From Ilumatobacter coccineus YM16-304 (lineage in GTDB: Bacteria; Actinomycetota; Acidimicrobiia; Acidimicrobiales; Ilumatobacteraceae): DNA of 64,000 nucleotides. Location of the stretch: positions 2,046,001 to 2,110,000 of the forward strand of contig NC_020520.1 in the NCBI RefSeq assembly GCF_000348785.1, in the 5' to 3' direction. Positions 17,426 through 25,422 of the stretch are shown one piece after another. Position 1 is the first letter of the stretch. Every line of letters begins with the position of its first letter. A program made the translations under genes and the position numbers. The notes under the pieces are model-generated. The model was given only the letters and a program-made list of their open reading frames with translations, had not been told where the DNA came from and did not search any database.

Positions 17426-18412
17426 CTACTCGGTGGTGATCGAGACGCCGCGGACTCGGAGGTCGTCGGTCTCGGTCGCCCAGTTGCTGCCCTCGGCGAT
17501 GAAGTAGTAGCTGCACGTCGAGTTGTCGACCGTGGCGTTGGTCGTCGTCAGGTCCATCGCGTCGGTGCCGCTCGCCGGAGCCGAGAGTGTGTCGCCCTGC
17601 GCGACGATCTTCGATCCACCGTCGAACTCCTCGCAGCGGATCTGGAAGTTCAGACCTCCGAACGCGGTGGTGTCGCTGAAGTAGGCCGTCGCTGCCGTGA
17701 TGACCGCGCCGTCGGGAAGCGACAGTTCGGCGGCCAACGCCGGCGGACCGGCGGCACCGGCATCGGCGTCCGACACGATCCAGGCACCACCCGACGACGC
17801 GCCGAGTGAGAGGTCCTTGCTCCACCCGAGGCGATCGCTGCGCGGCTGGAAGGCGGCCGATCCCACACTGAACGTGCCGGCTGTCGCTCCGCCCGAGCCG
17901 TACAGATCATCGTGAGTGTGGTTGACGTAGTAACCGTTGACGTCGATCACGACGTGGGTCGCCCCGGCGTTGTTGTAGATGTTGAACGAGCCGCCGCCGA
18001 GACCGGTCGTCACCGCGTTCGGTGTCGGCGGTTCGCCGGGCGCCGGGTTCAGCGACGCTGCGAGCGGCTGATCGCCGCCCGGCCAGATGGTCAGGTACGA
18101 CAGTTCGGTCGCCCCGAGCGCAGTGATGTTGGTCGACACCCCGACCGCATCGGTGGGGATCAGCCCGACGCAGTCGGTGGTCGGGTGCTGCACGTCGAAC
18201 GACACTGTCTCGCCGGCACCGATCTTGCCGCCTTGCGGGCCCACCTGCTGGTTGGAGCGCGTGTCGGCGAGACGGCACGGAGAGATCTGGATCAGCACCG
18301 GGCGGTCACCCGATGACACGTCGGCCGACGCCGACTGCTGCGCAGCGACGCCGACGGCGGTACCGGCGGTGAGCATCGAGAGGGCCAGGACGATCGAGCG
18401 CGATTTCATCAT
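17426..18412 (-). CDS. Secreted protein with CRLADTR motif, paralogue B
   Basis: This 328-residue protein is a tandem paralogue of the next gene downstream (16342-17328), with the same signal-peptide layout and domain: ISPCRLADTRSNQQ, NITALGATELSYLTIWPGGD, NPAPGEPPTPNAVTTGL and VVIDVNGYYVNHTHDD. Similarity fades after about residue 165, so the N-terminal domain was duplicated or the C-terminal halves diverged quickly. The C-terminal half is Thr/Ser/Ala rich with two cysteines (IRCEEF and STCSYYF). Two adjacent ATG codons mark the start. Confidence 0.82.
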   Translation of the reverse strand: MMKSRSIVLALSMLTAGTAVGVAAQQSASADVSSGDRPVLIQISPCRLADTRSNQQVGPQGGKIGAGETVSFDVQHPTTDCVGLIPTDAVGVSTNITALGATELSYLTIWPGGDQPLAASLNPAPGEPPTPNAVTTGLGGGSFNIYNNAGATHVVIDVNGYYVNHTHDDLYGSGGATAGTFSVGSAAFQPRSDRLGWSKDLSLGASSGGAWIVSDADAGAAGPPALAAELSLPDGAVITAATAYFSDTTAFGGLNFQIRCEEFDGGSKIVAQGDTLSAPASGTDAMDLTTTNATVDNSTCSYYFIAEGSNWATETDDLRVRGVSITTE

Positions 18413-18563
18413 GTGGTCGATCGTGAAGGTCGACCGTCACCCGGGCGTGAACCGGGCGACGGCATGCGGCCAGGCGGTACGGCGCTCGATGCGACCGGGC
18501 GCAGGTGATTGCACGGTTGACGGCATGGTCGGTGGCCGGTTCGCCGCGGTTATGGTCAGCCGC

Positions 18564-19208
18564 ATGCGTCGTCAGGAGAAGGCAGATCGAATCGGCGAGA
18601 TCCTCGAGGAGCTCTACCCGAACCCGCCGGTGCCGCTCGATCACACCGACCCCTACACCTTGCTCGTCGCCGTGGCGCTCTCGGCGCAGACCACCGACAA
18701 GAAGGTCAACGAGGTCACCCCGGCGTTGTTCGAAGCGGCCGGCACGCCGGAGAAGATGGCGGCGCTCGACCCGGAGGAGATCCTCGGCTACATCAAGACG
18801 GTCGGACTGGCGCCGACCAAGGCGAAGAACCTGTGGCTCATGGCCAACCAGATCCTCGACGCCGGCGGCGAGATCATCGGCGACTGGGAGTTCCTCGAAT
18901 CACTCGCCGGTGTCGGCCACAAGACCGCGTCGGTCGTGATGGGTGGCGTGTTCGGGGTGCCCGCGTTCGCCGTCGACACGCACATCCACCGACTCGCGGC
19001 TCGGTGGGGGCTCTCCAACGGCACCACGGTGGAGCGCACCGAGAAGGATCTCAAGGCGGTGTTCCCGAAGGAGACCTGGAGCGATCGTCATCTCCAGATC
19101 ATCTACTTCGGCCGTGAGTACTGCCCGGCGAAGCGACACGACCTGACCGCCTGCCCGATCTGCAGTTGGGCGGCGACCAAGAAGCGCATCGCCGAAGAAT
19201 CCCGTTGA
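18564..19208 (+). CDS. nth: Endonuclease III with incomplete Fe-S cysteine set
   Basis: The product (214 residues) is a bifunctional DNA glycosylase/AP lyase of base excision repair. K120 in LAGVGHKTAS and D138 in FAVDTHIHRLAAR have exactly the E. coli numbers, which supports the ATG at 18564; ATGs at 18552 and 18525 are alternatives. The C-terminal cluster motif is unusual: cysteines at 187, 197 and 200 only, in a C-x9-C-x2-C spacing, with the fourth cysteine missing, whereas E. coli has C-x6-C-x2-C-x5-C. The [4Fe-4S] cluster may be absent or altered. It is divergent from the secreted paralogues. Confidence 0.95.
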   Translation: MRRQEKADRIGEILEELYPNPPVPLDHTDPYTLLVAVALSAQTTDKKVNEVTPALFEAAGTPEKMAALDPEEILGYIKTVGLAPTKAKNLWLMANQILDAGGEIIGDWEFLESLAGVGHKTASVVMGGVFGVPAFAVDTHIHRLAARWGLSNGTTVERTEKDLKAVFPKETWSDRHLQIIYFGREYCPAKRHDLTACPICSWAATKKRIAEESR

Positions 19209-19222
19209 CGTAGGTTGCGGCG

Positions 19223-20548
19223 ATGGGACCGGTCGAGATCACCCTGGTCGCGGCGCTGGTCGTCGCATTCGCCGCGGTCTCGATGCGGATCGAGCACTGG
19301 CCGCTCACCATGCCGATGGTGTTCGTGGCCGCGGGCGCGGCAACGGCAGCGTTCGACGCGATCGAGATCGACGCCGAAATCGGTTCGATCGCCCTGCTCG
19401 CCGAACTCACGCTCGCCGTGATCCTGTTCTCCGACGCGGTTCGGATCGACTTCCGACGCCTGCGACGCCATCTCGGCCTGCCCGTGCGTCTGCTCGGCAT
19501 CGGGCTGCCGCTCTCGATCGCGCTCGGCGCCCTGGTGAACGCGCTGCTGTTTCCCGAGCTGCCGTTCGCACAGGTGGCCTTGCTCGCAGCGATCCTCGCA
19601 CCCACCGACGCGGCGCTCGGTTCGGCGGTCGTCGAAGACACCGTGGTGCCGGCGCGTGACCGTCTCGCGCTCAACGTCGAGTCGGGTGTCAACGACGGCC
19701 TCGTCGTGCCGGTCGTGGCGATCATGACAGCACTGGTCATCGACGAGAACCGGTCGACGAGCGGCTGGATCGGCTTCGTGGCGCGCCAGATCGGGTGGGG
19801 CGTCGCGCTCGGACTCGTGGTCGGCGGCGTCGGGATCACCGTGCTGCGGGCCGCTCACCACCGGGGCTGGTCCGACGGGCGCTACGAGCAGCTCGCCACG
19901 TTCGTGCTGCCGGTGATCGCGCTGTTCGGGGCCGAGGCACTGACCGGCAACTCGTTCATCGCGGCGTTCGTCGCCGGTCTGGCGTTCGGGTCGTTCGGCA
20001 ACGATGCGAAGCACACGCCGGGCTCGGCGAGCGAGCCCGACGACGACGCGCACGCCTCGTACTTCGGAGGGTTCACCGAGGACGCGGCGCAGCTCCTCGC
20101 TCTGGGCGCGTTCTTCGTGTTCGGCAACGTGTTGCTCGGCCAGGCGGTCGACGACGTGTCGGCCGGCGTCGTCGTGTGTGCGATCGTCACGCTGACGCTC
20201 GGCCGGATGTTGCCGGTGTGGATCGCCATGATCGGCAGCGGCACGCGATGGCCGACTCGACTCTTCATCGGCTGGTTCGGCCCGCGTGGGCTCGCGTCGA
20301 TCATCTTCGGCCTGTTGCTGCTGGAGGATTTCGACGAGGTCGCGGGTGGCGGCGACGATCTGTTCGGCGTGATCGGGGTGACGGTCACCGCGTCGGTGGT
20401 CCTCCACGGTGCCACGGCATCGTGGGGAGCGAGTCGCTACGGACGCTGGGCGGAAGCGCTCGAGGCGAGCGACGACGAGCGCTCCGACATGAACGTGCCC
20501 GAGGTGGCCGAGATGATCCCGCGGTCGCGGTTCTCGTTGCGGCGCTGA
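19223..20548 (+). CDS. Cation:proton antiporter, CPA1 (NhaP) type
   Basis: The 441-residue protein has about 12 hydrophobic segments and the CPA1 signatures ILAPTDAALGSAVVED and LNVESGVNDGLVVPV, with the GWFGPRGLASIIFGLLL helix later. These antiporters exchange Na+ or K+ for H+ across the inner membrane and support pH and salt homeostasis. A hydrophilic loop rich in Asp, His and Ser sits near residues 262-282. It starts 14 nt after nth, so the two are likely co-transcribed although unrelated in function. Confidence 0.92.
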   Translation: MGPVEITLVAALVVAFAAVSMRIEHWPLTMPMVFVAAGAATAAFDAIEIDAEIGSIALLAELTLAVILFSDAVRIDFRRLRRHLGLPVRLLGIGLPLSIALGALVNALLFPELPFAQVALLAAILAPTDAALGSAVVEDTVVPARDRLALNVESGVNDGLVVPVVAIMTALVIDENRSTSGWIGFVARQIGWGVALGLVVGGVGITVLRAAHHRGWSDGRYEQLATFVLPVIALFGAEALTGNSFIAAFVAGLAFGSFGNDAKHTPGSASEPDDDAHASYFGGFTEDAAQLLALGAFFVFGNVLLGQAVDDVSAGVVVCAIVTLTLGRMLPVWIAMIGSGTRWPTRLFIGWFGPRGLASIIFGLLLLEDFDEVAGGGDDLFGVIGVTVTASVVLHGATASWGASRYGRWAEALEASDDERSDMNVPEVAEMIPRSRFSLRR

Positions 20549-20555
20549 CCGCAGG

Positions 20556-20747
20556 TCACCAGTCGGGGCGACCGTCGGCTTCGATGTCGGCGTCTTCGAG
20601 CACGATGTCCCATCGATCGAGACAGTCTTCGCAGCGGTACGCGACCGCGTCGCCGACTTCCCAGATGCCGTCTTCGGGCGGCAGCGTCAGCACGAAACAA
20701 CGTCCGCCGCAATCGATGCAGGTGATCTGTGGTGGAGGAGCGAGCAC
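20556..20747 (-). CDS. Small CxxC zinc-ribbon-like protein
   Basis: This 63-residue protein has two CxxC pairs (TCIDCGG and RCEDCLDRWD) about 29 residues apart, a spacing that suits a single-zinc ribbon. The acidic tail is DADIEADGRPDW. The family is not recognised. It is convergent with the antiporter gene (8 nt between stops) and divergent from rsmD. The even spacing of cysteines and the codon use support a real gene. Confidence 0.65.
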   Translation of the reverse strand: MLAPPPQITCIDCGGRCFVLTLPPEDGIWEVGDAVAYRCEDCLDRWDIVLEDADIEADGRPDW

Positions 20748-20766
20748 CGCACCAGTATGGGCCCCC

Positions 20767-20772
20767 TATCCT
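20767..20772 (+). promoter_or_regulatory. -10 box TATCCT, leaderless promoter
   Basis: TATCCT lies 6 nt before the rsmD ATG at 20779 with no Shine-Dalgarno sequence. Confidence 0.5.
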
Positions 20773-20778
20773 CTCCTG

Positions 20779-21297
20779 ATGCGCGTGGTGGCAGGCGAAC
20801 TCGGCGGGCGCAAGCTCATCTCCCCGGAAGGGACCTCGACGCGTCCCACGACCGATCGGGTCCGCGAGGCGATCTTCAACGCGCTCGGCAGCCTCGGCGT
20901 GCTCGACGGCGCCGTCGTCGCCGACCTGTTCGCCGGCTCGGGAGCGGTCGGGATCGAGGCCATCTCGCGCGGTGCCGATCACTGCACGTTCGTCGAACGC
21001 GACCGCAACGCGCTCCGCGTGTTGGAAGACAACATCGAGGCACTCGACCTCGCGTCGAGATCGAGGGTGATGCGGTCCGATGCCACGTCGGTGGCCAGCG
21101 CACTCGACGTCGACATCGTGTTCGCCGACCCGCCCTACGACTTCGACGGTTGGGACCAACTGCTCGGCCAGATCCACGCGGGGCTCGTCGTCACCGAGTC
21201 GGGCCGCGAGGTGACGCCTCCGGCCGGATGGACCGCGCTGCGCACGAAGAAGTACAGCCGCACGTGGGTGAGCTTCCTCGAGCGTGCGGATGGGTAA
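20779..21297 (+). CDS. rsmD: 16S rRNA (guanine966-N2)-methyltransferase RsmD
   Basis: The 172-residue product opens with MRVVAGELGGRKLISPEG and TRPTTDRVREAIFNAL, the RsmD signature. It has the SAM-binding VADLFAGSGAVGIEAISRGA and the catalytic DPPY near residue 117. It methylates G966 of 16S rRNA during small subunit assembly. The frame extends upstream through the antiporter gene, so the ATG behind the -10 box is chosen. It is followed by coaD after 3 nt, the common rsmD-coaD pair. Confidence 0.96.
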   Translation: MRVVAGELGGRKLISPEGTSTRPTTDRVREAIFNALGSLGVLDGAVVADLFAGSGAVGIEAISRGADHCTFVERDRNALRVLEDNIEALDLASRSRVMRSDATSVASALDVDIVFADPPYDFDGWDQLLGQIHAGLVVTESGREVTPPAGWTALRTKKYSRTWVSFLERADG

Positions 21298-21300
21298 GTT

Positions 21301-21813
21301 GTGAGTCCGATGAGCGGACCCAGAGATCTACGAGTGCTCTATCCAGGGAGTTTCGACCCGCTGCACCTCGGTCACCTCGACGTGATCGAGCAGGCGGCCG
21401 AACTCTTCGGCGGCGTCGTGGTCGGCGTGCTCTACAACTTCGCCAAGGACTCGGGCCTCTTCGACGTCGATCGTCGCGTCGAACTCGTCGAGGCGTCGAC
21501 CGCTCACCTGCCGACGGTGTCGGTCGAGAAGCACACCGGGCTCACGACGCAGGCGGCGCGAGCCGTCGGTGCCGACTTCATCGTCAAGGGGCTGCGCACA
21601 CCCGGTGACTTCGAGATCGAGCAGCAGATGGCCCAGATGAACCACTCGACGGCCGGCGTTCGGACGGTGTATTTGCCGAGCAGCGCGGAGCTGAGCTTCG
21701 TGAGTAGCCGCTTCGTGCGTGAGATCGCGAAGTACGGTGGCGATGTTGCACACCTGGTGCCAACCGTCGTCGCCGAGGCACTGGCGACCGAGTTCGCTGA
21801 TCGGCAACAATGA
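21301..21813 (+). CDS. coaD: Phosphopantetheine adenylyltransferase
   Basis: This 170-residue enzyme makes dephospho-CoA from 4'-phosphopantetheine and ATP. Motifs are YPGSFDPLHLGHLDVI (the nucleotidyltransferase GSFDP...HxGH) and ELSFVSSRFVREIA (the S-S-x-x-x-R loop). The GTG at 21301 gives an N terminus 9-10 residues longer than usual; the ATG at 21310 is a good alternative. It begins 3 nt after rsmD. Confidence 0.96.
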   Translation: MSPMSGPRDLRVLYPGSFDPLHLGHLDVIEQAAELFGGVVVGVLYNFAKDSGLFDVDRRVELVEASTAHLPTVSVEKHTGLTTQAARAVGADFIVKGLRTPGDFEIEQQMAQMNHSTAGVRTVYLPSSAELSFVSSRFVREIAKYGGDVAHLVPTVVAEALATEFADRQQ

Positions 21814-21841
21814 CGCCGGCAATGACGAGAACTGAGTATCG

Positions 21842-22462
21842 ATGAGTTACGACCACTACGACGACAACGACAGCCGGGGCCACAACGACTACGACGACGT
21901 GGTCGACGACAGCTACCCCGAGTTGGGTTCGCCGGGCGGTTACGTCGGCGACGCCGAGACGTTGCTCCGTCGTGCCATCGACGTGATCTTCAATGCGCCC
22001 ACCATGCCGCTGTCGTCGTCGCCGCGCATCGACCGTGACGAGATCATCGAACTGCTCGACGAATCGCTCAACCGACTGCCCGACGAACTCCGCCAGGCGC
22101 GCTGGATGCTGAAGGAGCGCCAGGAGTTCGTGGCCAAGACGCGCCGTGAAGCCGACGAACTGCTCGAAGCCGCTCGCGTTCGGGCCGAGCGGATGGTGCA
22201 GCGCACCGAAGTCGTGCGTGCTGCCGAGCAGCGCGCCCGCCAGGTGATGGAGACGGCCGAAGCCGACTCCCGCCGCCTCAAGCACGAGACCGAAGACTTC
22301 CTCGACCAACGCCTCGGATCGTTCGAGATCCTCCTCGACAAGCTGTCGAAGACGGTGCACGCCGGCCGGCAGCGTCTGTCGATCGGCGGGGGAGAAGAAG
22401 AGGTCGCGGCGGTGCAGGCCGACGACGACCCCACCAACGCCTTCTTCGATCAAGACATCTGA
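21842..22462 (+). CDS. Coiled-coil protein of the coaD-DUF177 locus (DivIVA-like)
   Basis: The 206-residue protein has an acidic, Tyr/Asp-rich N terminus (residues 1-30), a short conserved segment around YVGDAETLLRRAIDVIFNAP, and a long predicted coiled coil (about residues 75-175) rich in Arg, Glu and Ala. This locus in Streptomyces and relatives carries a similar 'cell division initiation' coiled-coil protein between coaD and DUF177. A role in polar growth or division is suggested only by that synteny. No membrane segment is seen. Confidence 0.78.
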   Translation: MSYDHYDDNDSRGHNDYDDVVDDSYPELGSPGGYVGDAETLLRRAIDVIFNAPTMPLSSSPRIDRDEIIELLDESLNRLPDELRQARWMLKERQEFVAKTRREADELLEAARVRAERMVQRTEVVRAAEQRARQVMETAEADSRRLKHETEDFLDQRLGSFEILLDKLSKTVHAGRQRLSIGGGEEEVAAVQADDDPTNAFFDQDI

Positions 22463-22464
22463 CA

Positions 22465-22524
22465 CGTCATCCGGTGTCAGACACCCGATGACGCACGTCA
22501 TCCGGTGTCAGACACCCGATGACG
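22465..22524. repeat. Two identical 29-bp palindromes in tandem
   Basis: Identical 29-base units at 22465-22493 and 22496-22524 are separated by two bases. Each is a palindrome with 13 of 14 pairs and the core GGTGTCAGACACC. The first starts 2 nt after the coiled-coil gene's stop. The second contains the TGA stop and the last codons (Ser-Ser-Gly-Val) of the convergent DUF2867 gene, so insertion of the element appears to have set that protein's C terminus. Confidence 0.92.
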
Positions 22525-23971
22525 CAGCGCGGAGGGCCAGGCGTTCGATGAGCTGCTTCCAGATGACCTTGTGGATCGGGAGCAGCACCCACCAGTAGGC
22601 CCGCCCGGCCACACCTCTCGGATGGAACCGAGCCAGCTGTCGGAGCACCGAGTCCCCCGACTCGTCGGTCGTGATGCGCCACTCGAGCCAGGCGTCGCCG
22701 GGAACCTTCATCTCGGCGCGCAGCCGCAAGAGGCTCGGACGCTCGTACGCCTCGACTCGGAAGAAGTCGAGAGCGTCACCGACGCGCAGTTGATCGGGGT
22801 GGCGTCGCCCGCGTCGCATGCCGACGCCGCCGATGATCTTGTCGAGGCCGCCGCGCACCGTCCACAGGAAGTTCGCCGCGTACCAGCCTCGCTCGCCGCC
22901 GATGCCCGACACGGTGGCGAACAGCGCCTCGGGCGACGCCGCGCTCGTCACCTCCTGCGTCGCCTCGTAGATCGTGCCGCCTGCCCAGTCGGGATCCTGC
23001 GGCATCGGTGACGCCGACATGCTCCCTCGGGTGCTGTCCATCCAACTCGTCTTCAACCGCATGTCACCGACCACGGCCAGGGCACGCTCGATCGCAGTGT
23101 CGAGCGCATACGGCGTGCGGTCGACGAGTCGAGCGATGTCGCGTTCGGGGCTGACGACGACGTCGTTGACCAAGCTGTCGACGAGCGGGCGGGCGAGGCC
23201 GTACGGCAGCGGCGTGACCAGGTTGACCCAGTGCGACGACAGCCGCGGCGACAGCACCGGAACCGGGATGATCAGTCGCCGCTTGAGCCCGGCGACCGCC
23301 GCGTAGCGATCCATCATGTCGCGGTAGGTGAGCACATCGGGCCCGCCGATCTCGAGGATCTCGCCGGCGGCCTCGGGGATCTCGATCACGGCCACCAGGT
23401 AGTGCAACACGTCGGCGATGCCGATCGGTTGGCACTTGGTGCGGGTGACCCACCGCGGGCAGATCATCGCCGGAAGCACCTCGACGAGATGGCGCAGCAT
23501 CTCGAACGAGGCACTGCCTGAGCCGATGATGATCGCGGCCCGGAGTTCGGTGACCGGCACGGTGCCCGCGGCGAGCACGGCGCCGACCTCGTGGCGGCTC
23601 GCGAGGTGGTCGGACAGTTGCTCGGGGTCGTCTTCGCCGAGTCCGCCGAGGTAGACGATCCTCGACACGCCCGCCGCCTCGGCCGCGGATCGAGCGTTGT
23701 CGGCGCCGGTGCGGTCGGACTCTTCGAAGTCGCCGCCTTGACCCATCGCGTGTACCAGGTAGTACACCGCCTCGATGCCGTCGAAGGCGCCGTCGAGCGA
23801 GTCGCGATCGAGCACGTCGGCGGTGAGGACCTCGACGTCGGAGCGCCAGTCGACGCTGTCGAGCCGGGCGGGAGTCCGTGCCAGGCAGCGGACCTCGTGG
23901 CCGGCCTCGAGGAGTTCGGGAACGAGTCGCCCGCCCACGTAGCCGGTCGCTCCGATCACTGCGACCTTCAT
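22508..23971 (-). CDS. NAD(P)-binding protein with C-terminal DUF2867
   Basis: The 487-residue protein has an extended-SDR/NmrA-like N-terminal domain starting MKVAVIGATGYVGGRLV (the GxxGxxG nucleotide-binding loop), with YYLVHAMGQGGDFEESD and RIVYLGGLG further on. From about residue 330 there is a DUF2867 domain (WYAANFLWTVRGGLDKIIGG, RQLARFHPRG). Proteins of this architecture are common in Actinobacteria; the substrate is unknown. It overlaps the upstream SRPBCC gene by 4 nt (ATGA) and so forms a two-gene operon. Both genes interrupt the otherwise conserved coaD to rpmF block. Confidence 0.88.
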   Translation of the reverse strand: MKVAVIGATGYVGGRLVPELLEAGHEVRCLARTPARLDSVDWRSDVEVLTADVLDRDSLDGAFDGIEAVYYLVHAMGQGGDFEESDRTGADNARSAAEAAGVSRIVYLGGLGEDDPEQLSDHLASRHEVGAVLAAGTVPVTELRAAIIIGSGSASFEMLRHLVEVLPAMICPRWVTRTKCQPIGIADVLHYLVAVIEIPEAAGEILEIGGPDVLTYRDMMDRYAAVAGLKRRLIIPVPVLSPRLSSHWVNLVTPLPYGLARPLVDSLVNDVVVSPERDIARLVDRTPYALDTAIERALAVVGDMRLKTSWMDSTRGSMSASPMPQDPDWAGGTIYEATQEVTSAASPEALFATVSGIGGERGWYAANFLWTVRGGLDKIIGGVGMRRGRRHPDQLRVGDALDFFRVEAYERPSLLRLRAEMKVPGDAWLEWRITTDESGDSVLRQLARFHPRGVAGRAYWWVLLPIHKVIWKQLIERLALRAASSGV

Positions 23972-24423
23972 CGGCCGACCTCCACGACGCCGGTGCCGTC
24001 GGGGGCGCCGGTGTCGTCGGGTCGCACCGTCTCGTGGCGATTCGCATCATCTACGGCGATCGCCTCGATGCGGCGAAGGGCGAGGGCACAGACCGCCAGG
24101 TACGGCGCCGCCAGCACGGCGACGTCGAACCCGGCGCGGCAACGGTCGTCGTCGATCGCCTCGACCCAGTGGCCGGTCGCAGGCACGCGGGCGACCTTCC
24201 AGGCCCAATGTTCGCCGTCGACGAAATCGGTCACCTCGTAGGGGAGCGTGACGCCGAACGATGTCGTCACCGTTCCGGTCGCGCCGGCCTCGAAGCGCTC
24301 GCCGTCGAGCGTCGCGCCACGAACCGATGGACCCCAGTCGGGCCATCTGGCGAGGTCGGTGATGACACGCCACACAGCGCTCGCCGGGGCATCGATGTCT
24401 CGGGTCGTCGCTGGTCGTCTCAC
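23968..24423 (-). CDS. SRPBCC-family (START-like) protein
   Basis: From the GTG at 24423 the product has 151 residues. The opening RDIDAPASAVWRVITDLARWPDWGPSVRG is typical of the polyketide cyclase/START-like SRPBCC fold, which binds hydrophobic ligands in a deep pocket. A hydrophobic helix (VAVLAAPYLAVCALALRRIEAIA) sits at the C-terminal end. An earlier in-frame ATG at 24504 would overlap the promoter of the divergent DUF177 gene and is less likely. Its stop overlaps the start of the DUF2867 gene, so the two are translated together. Confidence 0.82.
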   Translation of the reverse strand: MRRPATTRDIDAPASAVWRVITDLARWPDWGPSVRGATLDGERFEAGATGTVTTSFGVTLPYEVTDFVDGEHWAWKVARVPATGHWVEAIDDDRCRAGFDVAVLAAPYLAVCALALRRIEAIAVDDANRHETVRPDDTGAPDGTGVVEVGR

Positions 24424-24494
24424 GTGTCGACCATAGGTCTGGCTCGCGAGGTGTGCTCGACCGAGCCCGGATGCAATCGCCGGAGCTGGGTTCG

Positions 24495-24500
24495 TAGGCT
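24495..24500 (+). promoter_or_regulatory. -10 box TAGGCT, leaderless promoter
   Basis: TAGGCT lies 6 nt before the ATG at 24507, with no Shine-Dalgarno sequence. Confidence 0.5.
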
Positions 24501-24506
24501 GCAACC

Positions 24507-25019
24507 ATGGCTGACGACGGGTTGCGCGAACTACGAGTCAATGCGGTGGAGTTGCTCCGCCAACCCGGCGCGGTCAAAGAGATCGACACCACGGTCGCCG
24601 CGTCGGCGCTCGACGTCGAGCACGAATCGCTCACCGGCGACATCAGCGTGTCGGTCGACCTCGAATCGATGAACGACGGCATTTCGGTGCGCGGCACGGT
24701 GTCGGCCCCCTGGAACGGTGTGTGCCGACGCTGCCTGAAAGAGCTCGGCGGCGAGCTCAGCGTCCCGGTCGACGAGCTGTACCAGATCGACGTGATCGAC
24801 GAGGAGGCGTATCCGATCGAGAACAACCAGCTCGATCTGTCGCCGATGGCGCGCCAGACGGCGCTGCTCGAACTCGATCAGGAACGGTTATGTCGCTCCG
24901 ACTGCGCCGGGCTGTGCCCGAAGTGCGGGATCGACCGCAACGACGAGACGTGCGACTGCGACACCACGGTCAAAGACGACCGGTGGGCGGCGCTCGACGG
25001 ACTCCAGCTCGACGACTGA
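24507..25019 (+). CDS. DUF177 (YceD) family protein
   Basis: The 170-residue protein shows the YceD/DUF177 layout: a beta-rich first half and a cysteine-bearing second half (CRRCLKEL, then LCRSDCAGLCPKCGIDRN and CDC). The family sits immediately upstream of rpmF in most bacteria and has been linked to 23S rRNA processing or accumulation; its biochemical activity is not known to me with certainty. The following 166 nt before rpmF contain nothing else recognisable. Confidence 0.93.
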   Translation: MADDGLRELRVNAVELLRQPGAVKEIDTTVAASALDVEHESLTGDISVSVDLESMNDGISVRGTVSAPWNGVCRRCLKELGGELSVPVDELYQIDVIDEEAYPIENNQLDLSPMARQTALLELDQERLCRSDCAGLCPKCGIDRNDETCDCDTTVKDDRWAALDGLQLDD

Positions 25020-25185
25020 CGCAGCAGCGCCCGAACCAGTCGGCGGCTGGAGCCGTCGGCGACGGGATCGGCGACTCGATCGGTGCGAGGTGTGGCACTG
25101 ACGCCGGGTCCCGATATCGTAACCCGGCCCTGACGACCGGCCAGTGGTTTCCCGAACGGTCGGTTGAAGAGAACGAGAGCAAACG

Positions 25186-25368
25186 ATGGCTGTCCCGAAG
25201 AAGAAGACTTCAAAATCCAAGACCCGTAGCCGCCGTGCGAGCGCATGGAAGCTCAACGCACCGGCTCGCAGCATCTGCCCCCGTTGCAGCTCTGCGAAGG
25301 TCCCCCACACGGTGTGCTCATCGTGCGGTTGGTACCGCGATCGCTACGTCGTCGACGTCAAGAGCTGA
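25186..25368 (+). CDS. rpmF: 50S ribosomal protein L32
   Basis: The 60-residue product starts MAVPKKKTSKSKTRSRRASA, the L32 signature, and has a four-cysteine zinc ribbon (CPRC and CSSC). It is a large-subunit protein. Position between the DUF177 gene and plsX is the canonical arrangement. Confidence 0.98.
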   Translation: MAVPKKKTSKSKTRSRRASAWKLNAPARSICPRCSSAKVPHTVCSSCGWYRDRYVVDVKS

Positions 25369-25422
25369 GTCGGTTCGGTCCTCCTGACCGACACCTCCAC
25401 ACTGCTGCAGATCGGCTGATCG

